A stretch of DNA of 64,000 bases from Leeuwenhoekiella marinoflava DSM 3653. GTDB lineage: Bacteria; Bacteroidota; Bacteroidia; Flavobacteriales; Flavobacteriaceae. The stretch covers positions 372,001 to 436,000 of the forward strand of contig NZ_FQUN01000003.1 in assembly GCF_900129005.1 (NCBI RefSeq). Reading direction: 5' to 3'. The notes below the pieces were generated by a model. It saw only the letters and a list, made by a program, of their open reading frames with translations. It was not told the origin of the DNA and made no database searches. Below are positions 58,861-64,000 of this stretch, piece by piece. Position 1 is the first letter of the stretch. Each line of letters starts with the position of its first letter. A program made the position numbers and the translations under genes.

Positions 58861-60720
58861 CTATTGTTTAGGTCCTGCGCCATAATTAGGATTTGATTTG
58901 TCAAACCATATGCGCTCTGTATTTAAAACTTGAGGAATATTTGAGCCAGTAGTAAAGCCTTGTTCTGTGTAAGCTTCACTCATGTTTTCAAAGTTTTTGT
59001 TGTCTTCTGTAGGTGTTCTTACCGTAAAGCGACGAGGTACAGTTAATGGAGTACCTCCAGCTAAAAACGGATCTCTCGGTAAGTATTCACTTGCAGTTTT
59101 AGGGATTCCTGATCGACGTACAGTTGTCCATAAATCTCCCGGTGTGGCAGCAAAGTTTATGTATTGTTGAATATAAACTTTCTCTAAACCATCGCTGCTT
59201 AAATTATAAGCTGGCTGATTTAATAGGTCATCAATTTCCCCTTCTTTCAATTTAGTAGCTCCTGCTTGAGAAAGTGCTGTGTCTGTATAAACAGGATCTT
59301 CTTCATAATATGGGAAGCCATTATTCTCAGCCAACATGTCTAAACGTAAAGCAGAATCGCGAACACCTTTATTGAAATAATCTTGTGCGTCATTAGGTAG
59401 CGAAGCTCCAAGTAGTTTGAATTCAGCTAAATATAAATTTGTTTCTGCTGAAGTGCCCAAAATAACCTGTAGTGGAGGAAAATTATCTGTGCGTTGAATT
59501 ACGCGACCACCTGGTTTTGTAGGATATGTAAAACTAAATCCGGTACGTGTAATGCGTTCAGCAAAATTAGAAGTTGAAGCGTATACTTTTTCAACTCCGT
59601 CCTTATTAATTCTATTATTAATATTTTGATTAAAATAAATATTGTTTTCAGCTTTAAAAACAGCATCAGGAGATAAAGGTACTCCATAATACCTTACCCA
59701 AGGTTCTCCAGGGCCTGACCAGCCTTCAAAATCACCTGCTTCATCAAGTACAACATACTGCTCTATATATGGAGGTAAGTCTTGCTCTGCATCTATAAAT
59801 GCTTGAACTACCTCGCCGTTAAATGAGTTTTTATCAAAAAGAACTTTTAAACGCGGATCTTTATTTTGAGCCATAAAATCTATAAGGTCTATAGAACCAG
59901 CTCCAGCTCCCATAGGGTTACCTGTACCCCTATAATTAATACCTCGTTTATAGATGAAGTCATCACTTACGTCATTCATATACCCAGCTGGCGAGTTTGC
60001 TACTTCTTCTGCTATAGAAAGAGCTCTTGAAAGATTTGTATTAATCATTCGGGCAGCTATTTTAAGTTTGAGCAGATTACAAAATTTAGCCCATTTTAAA
60101 TAGTCACCGTTATAAATAAGATCTTGATCTCCAATCTCAAATTGATTTGTAGCTGACAAATCTTCAATAGCTGCATCAAGTTCTTCTAACCAGATATCGA
60201 ATAATTCTTCTTGAGTATCGTATTTAGGTGTAAGCAGAGCAGGTGTTGTGTAAGGAGCAAGACCAGCTTCTGAATAAACCATAGAGCCATAAAGATCTGT
60301 TATGGTAATCGCAGGTTGTATCTGAATAGGGAATGTCATTGCTCTGAGTGCTTTTCTAGCTTCTTGCTCTGTTTCACTCATGGCATCAATACGAGCTCTA
60401 ATATCTCTTGTGTTTGGGATAAGAGAATTGTATATATTTTGAGTCCCTACTTCGCCCATTTCAATTACATCTTCGCTATTTCCACCTCCAGAAGATGGTG
60501 TAGTTACTTGAGTCCAAGGGTAGATATAATCAAAATTATTGTAGAACCAAACCGTATAATCATTGCCATACATTTGTTCTATGGATTTAGTCATAGAAAA
60601 TCTCAAATCTGGATCTGAAAGTGAAGAGGGGTCGCTGTTTAATTCTGCAAAATCATCTTTGTCACAACTTGCAACTAAGATCATTAGCAGGATTAGTAAT
60701 GGAGTTATATTTTTTTTCAT
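58861..60720 (-). CDS. susD: SusD/RagB-type nutrient-binding lipoprotein (SusD-like_2)
   Basis: The 619-residue lipoprotein (lipobox LVASC, Cys19) is of the SusD-like_2 group: DFAELNSDPSSLSDPDLRFSMTKSIEQMY, ITDLYGSMVYSEAG and the C-terminal IWFDKSNPNYGAGP. It sits on the cell surface as a lid of the SusC transporter encoded just upstream (16-nt gap). Symbol used in the generic family sense. The substrate is unknown. Confidence 0.9.
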   Translation of the reverse strand: MKKNITPLLILLMILVASCDKDDFAELNSDPSSLSDPDLRFSMTKSIEQMYGNDYTVWFYNNFDYIYPWTQVTTPSSGGGNSEDVIEMGEVGTQNIYNSLIPNTRDIRARIDAMSETEQEARKALRAMTFPIQIQPAITITDLYGSMVYSEAGLAPYTTPALLTPKYDTQEELFDIWLEELDAAIEDLSATNQFEIGDQDLIYNGDYLKWAKFCNLLKLKIAARMINTNLSRALSIAEEVANSPAGYMNDVSDDFIYKRGINYRGTGNPMGAGAGSIDLIDFMAQNKDPRLKVLFDKNSFNGEVVQAFIDAEQDLPPYIEQYVVLDEAGDFEGWSGPGEPWVRYYGVPLSPDAVFKAENNIYFNQNINNRINKDGVEKVYASTSNFAERITRTGFSFTYPTKPGGRVIQRTDNFPPLQVILGTSAETNLYLAEFKLLGASLPNDAQDYFNKGVRDSALRLDMLAENNGFPYYEEDPVYTDTALSQAGATKLKEGEIDDLLNQPAYNLSSDGLEKVYIQQYINFAATPGDLWTTVRRSGIPKTASEYLPRDPFLAGGTPLTVPRRFTVRTPTEDNKNFENMSEAYTEQGFTTGSNIPQVLNTERIWFDKSNPNYGAGPKQ

Positions 60721-60736
60721 TTTAGTTTTCTTTTTT

Positions 60737-63700
60737 TTAAAAATCTAAAGAGATAGTCATCGTGTAATTTGCGGTATATGGTGCAAATGATCGTTCTCTA
60801 AAAGAATCTGAACTTGCTGTACCCCTAAAACTCTCTGGATTGATGTTATTTGGTAAAGAATTGTATAGGTAACCTAGATTTCTTGCATTTATACCAATAT
60901 ATAGGTTGCGTGCATTAAGCTTATCACTGATACTCTTGGGAAGATTGTATCCTAATGAGATGTTACGCAAAGCAATATACTTTACTTCGCTAAACCAGTC
61001 GTCATTAACAACACCAGAACTCCAAGCATTTGTGAAATAATTGAAATAACTGGCGTGAGTAGGTTCAACATAACCTTCTTCGTAAGCTTGCTGATAAGTC
61101 ATGCCTCCTACGTCAATAGTATTTCCGTTAGGAGCCGTTACGGTTTGACCTTCTTCAAAAATACCTTCAGGTATAATACCATCAGAATAAGTTCTGTTTG
61201 CAGTATCTGAATATTCTGAAGTCCAAGTTACTCCTCCATATTCTGGAGTTCGACCTCTTAAGGATGCATCTAGATAACCATATGCTGTACCATATTTACT
61301 AGAATAAGATGCGATGTGGCCACCAAATCTTGCATCAAGTAATACAGATAGGGTAATGCCTTTATAATTAAACTCATTGAGTAGAGATCCTTCAAAATCA
61401 GGCTGTACTTTACCTACTTTTTCAACACTACCACTACGTTGATAATAGGCTCCACGTCTTGAGTCACTGTATGTCAATAACTTCATTCCATTACGAGGGT
61501 CGTCTATAGGGTTGCCATTTGCGTCTGTAGATTGCCAGGTTTTAATAGCGCTGTCAGACATTAAAACTCCATATTCTCCACCTTCAAAGGCAACAGAACC
61601 AATTCTGAAGTTACCATAGTCAACATCACCACCTAGTTTTTTGAACTCACCGTAGTCTTCGTGTAAGTCCTTAACTTTTGTAGTGTTATTCCAATAATTA
61701 AAGGTAGCATTCCACTCAAAATTTTGAGTTTTAACAGGACTTCCGTAAACAGTCAATTCAAGACCATAGTTGGTCAATGTTCCAATGTTTGTGAATAAAT
61801 TATTATAACCCGATTCCATAGGGATAGGTACTGAGCCAATCTGATTTTCAATAGTTTCATTATAATATGCAAAATCAAAACCTAAGCGATTACCAAATAG
61901 TCGAGCATCCATACCAACTTCAAAAGAGTTTTTACGTTCGGGTTGAATTTTGTTATCTACTAAGGTTGTTGAAACACCATTATTGTAAATGAAATCACCA
62001 TTTGGCATCTCGTAGTTGTTTATGCTATACCCATTATTGATAGCGTATGGGTCTGTATCACTACCTACTTGAGCCCAAGAGGCACGTAATTTTCCAAAGC
62101 TAATCCAGTTTGGAAGTTCAAAAGTTTCGCTAATTAACCAGGAGGTTGAAACAGATGGGTAGAAATATGAGTTGTTACCTGTTCCGTCGGTATAAACTAG
62201 TGCTGAAGACCAGTCATTTCTACCAGTTATATCTAAGAATAGTTGGTCTTTATAGCCAAGACTAGAAAGGAAATACAATGAATTTATCTGTTTTGTGCCT
62301 AAGATACCCGCATCAGAAATTAAATTTCGTTTTGAGTTACTCATAAAAAATCTTCCAGGGACAATTAAGCCTCCATCAGTTCTGACGTTGCTAAAAGATT
62401 TTTCTTGATCCCATATTTCTGCACCTACTAATAGGTTAGATGTTAGGTCTTGGTTTATATCTTTATGAAAGTTTAGTGTTAACTTTCCATTTCTAGTCAA
62501 ATCTCTAGAATGATTTAAAGCATATTGACCGCCTTCATTCGCATATCCACTTCCTAATGATTTAGACTCATATTTTGTGGTATAATCGTTAGCACTTACT
62601 TGTGCGGTGATTGTTAACCAGTCAATAGGGTCTGCAGTTAAGGTGATTACCGGTCTGGTTACAGTTTCTTTATTCTCATCGTCTAAGGTGTTGTAGTTAA
62701 ACCATAAACCTCTGTTTGGTGCGAATGCAAATTCATCACCATATTCAGAGCTAGGTACTCCTCCATGAGGTGCTTGCCAAAATCTTCGCTGTGTATATTT
62801 TTCAGTATTGTAGGTTCTCTCAAAGTATCCCTCAAAAAAGTTTTGAGAGATCGCATCTTGTGCGTTTTGTGAATTAGATTGAGTAAAAGAAATCGCTCCA
62901 CTAGCTTTTAACCAAGAGGTCAAATTATATGAGGCCTTAAAGGAGAATGCATTTCTTTCAAAACTATTGTTTGGCAAAGTACCTGTTCTTTTATTATAAG
63001 AGTCAGAAAGGTAGAAGTTTCCTTTTTCATTACCGCCACTTACAGAAAATGCAGTATTACTATTAATGCCCGTATCATAGGCATTTTTCATATTATCCTT
63101 TCTAGCAGCATAAGGAATTAAACTTCCATCATAATCTTCAATTAGACCTCCATCAAATCGAGGACCATAACTTAAGCCGCCACCTGCATGATTAATTAAC
63201 GTACGTTGACCATCTGCATTGTAATAAAATTGATTGTTGTCAAAACGATAATAATTGTCACTTGTATCTTGATCACCATAATTTACATAACCTGCAAGTG
63301 TTCCCGGTCCAAACTCGTTTTGTAAATCTGGAGTATTGTAAACGTAGTCAATACCTATAGATTGTTTTACTGAGACCCCAATCCCACGAGCACCGGAACC
63401 ATCTTTAGTTTCAATAAGAACAACACCATTTATACCACGAGATCCATACAATGCTGTAGCTGCAGCTCCTTTAAGAACAGATACTGTTTTGTAGTTGTCT
63501 GGGTTTAAGTTTTTCAGAATATTTCCATAGTCATTGGCTGAGCTAGACCAGTCTGCACTAGTATTAGAAACATTATTGTCAAGAATAACGCCATCAATAA
63601 CAAAAATAGGTTGGTTATTGCTAGAGTTTAAAGAAGATACTCCTCTAATTTGGATTTTAGAGTTACCAAATAATCCACCGTCAGAAGCTCCAATACTTAC

Positions 63701-64000
63701 ACCAGCGACTTTTCCTTGTAAGGCCTGTACAGGGTTGACAGTGTTCGTTTTAGCGAGTTCTTCACCTTCAACTTCTGTCATTGCATAACCAAGGGCTTTT
63801 GTTTCTCTTTTTATACCTAAAGCAGTGATTACTACTTCGGTGAGAGCTTCTGTGCTTACAGCGAGAGATACATCTATTTTCTTCTTTCCATTAATTGCAA
63901 TCTCTTGAGTTATAAACCCAATCATAGAGAATGCTAATTCAGAATCAGGAGAAACTTCAATGTTGTAATTTCCATCAAAATCTGATACTGTTCCGTTGTT
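60737..64000 (-). CDS. susC: SusC/RagA-type TonB-linked outer-membrane transporter (5' end outside window)
   Basis: At least 1087 residues are visible. The frame stays open to the window edge and reads GTVSDFDGNYNIEVSPDSEL upstream of the first Met in view, so the CarboxypepD_reg domain continues and the start is beyond 64000. It has the plug motif LQGKVAGVSIGASDG, IRGVSSLNSSNNQPIFVIDG and GAAATALYGSRGINGVVLIET, and a barrel ending TMTISLDF. It forms the transport pore with the SusD protein. Symbol used in the generic family sense. Confidence 0.95.
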   Translation of the reverse strand, partial: NNGTVSDFDGNYNIEVSPDSELAFSMIGFITQEIAINGKKKIDVSLAVSTEALTEVVITALGIKRETKALGYAMTEVEGEELAKTNTVNPVQALQGKVAGVSIGASDGGLFGNSKIQIRGVSSLNSSNNQPIFVIDGVILDNNVSNTSADWSSSANDYGNILKNLNPDNYKTVSVLKGAAATALYGSRGINGVVLIETKDGSGARGIGVSVKQSIGIDYVYNTPDLQNEFGPGTLAGYVNYGDQDTSDNYYRFDNNQFYYNADGQRTLINHAGGGLSYGPRFDGGLIEDYDGSLIPYAARKDNMKNAYDTGINSNTAFSVSGGNEKGNFYLSDSYNKRTGTLPNNSFERNAFSFKASYNLTSWLKASGAISFTQSNSQNAQDAISQNFFEGYFERTYNTEKYTQRRFWQAPHGGVPSSEYGDEFAFAPNRGLWFNYNTLDDENKETVTRPVITLTADPIDWLTITAQVSANDYTTKYESKSLGSGYANEGGQYALNHSRDLTRNGKLTLNFHKDINQDLTSNLLVGAEIWDQEKSFSNVRTDGGLIVPGRFFMSNSKRNLISDAGILGTKQINSLYFLSSLGYKDQLFLDITGRNDWSSALVYTDGTGNNSYFYPSVSTSWLISETFELPNWISFGKLRASWAQVGSDTDPYAINNGYSINNYEMPNGDFIYNNGVSTTLVDNKIQPERKNSFEVGMDARLFGNRLGFDFAYYNETIENQIGSVPIPMESGYNNLFTNIGTLTNYGLELTVYGSPVKTQNFEWNATFNYWNNTTKVKDLHEDYGEFKKLGGDVDYGNFRIGSVAFEGGEYGVLMSDSAIKTWQSTDANGNPIDDPRNGMKLLTYSDSRRGAYYQRSGSVEKVGKVQPDFEGSLLNEFNYKGITLSVLLDARFGGHIASYSSKYGTAYGYLDASLRGRTPEYGGVTWTSEYSDTANRTYSDGIIPEGIFEEGQTVTAPNGNTIDVGGMTYQQAYEEGYVEPTHASYFNYFTNAWSSGVVNDDWFSEVKYIALRNISLGYNLPKSISDKLNARNLYIGINARNLGYLYNSLPNNINPESFRGTASSDSFRERSFAPYTANYTMTISLDF

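Overview
The window comes from the chromosome of a member of the Flavobacteriaceae (Bacteroidota). The evidence is: the gliding-motility genes gldE and gldD in the order mutY-ssb-gldE-gldD; atpD-atpC apart from the other ATP synthase genes; a bacterial GGGP synthase; SusC/SusD and many TonB-dependent receptors; GLPGLI, DUF4270, DUF4199 and DUF4301 proteins; promoters with the Bacteroidota -7 box TAnnTTTG (often with TTG about 19-21 bp upstream); almost no Shine-Dalgarno sequences; and frequent TTG and GTG starts. The sequence is AT-rich. The genus cannot be fixed from what is here.

Layout. 1-4.6 kb: the end of a DUF4270 protein, glmS, atpD, atpC. 4.6-10.0 kb (mostly minus strand): nhaA, a cyclase-family hydrolase, an M61 peptidase with a PDZ domain, and a self-contained operon of a 35-residue membrane peptide, two DUF2975 membrane proteins and an XRE regulator, with a perfect palindrome below its promoter. 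10.1-17.6 kb: the biotin cluster bioF, bioD, bioA, a ketosynthase, bioB and a cupin, interrupted by a small GIY-YIG nuclease gene bracketed by inverted REP-like palindromes. 17.6-22.4 kb: a TonB-receptor-like barrel, a GLPGLI protein, a small Cys-rich secreted protein and recX, then a gene-free stretch with five helically phased TGTGG repeats. 22.4-29.2 kb: rng, a 30-residue basic protein, an HU protein, mutY, ssb, gldE, gldD and a DMT exporter. 29.3-34.5 kb: a pair of M16 peptidases, DUF4199, and rplU-rpmA with an enlarged L21.

34.6-40.2 kb: a membrane TPR/HTH regulator, a TonB receptor and a beta-propeller phytase lipoprotein, which look like one phytate-use unit. 40.2-42.9 kb: TM2 protein, an unknown secreted protein, ahcY. 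42.9-47.5 kb: a tight operon of a phosphopantetheinyl transferase, GGGP synthase, pnuC, a NadR-type kinase, DUF4301 and arfB. 47.7-52.5 kb: two tandem small secreted paralogues and a convergent sigma-54 response regulator / hybrid histidine kinase pair. 52.6-56.1 kb: a TPP riboswitch with a thiamin-type TonB receptor, a degenerate Rieske-like lipoprotein and greA. 56.2-64 kb (minus strand): a SusC/SusD locus with a large alpha/beta hydrolase, running off the window.

The most unusual theme is a set of short palindromic repeats that enter or abut genes. REP-like hairpins (core CTGAACTTGTTTCAG) flank the GIY-YIG gene in inverted orientation, and a third copy lies inside bioF. A 90-nt repeat supplies exactly 30 in-frame codons of the GGGP synthase, and its sister copy lies just upstream of the response regulator. 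A third hairpin family encodes the C-terminal tail of the XRE regulator. I propose that the GIY-YIG nuclease and its flanking palindromes form a REP/RAYT-like mobile system. That is inference: no mobilisation is shown by the sequence itself.
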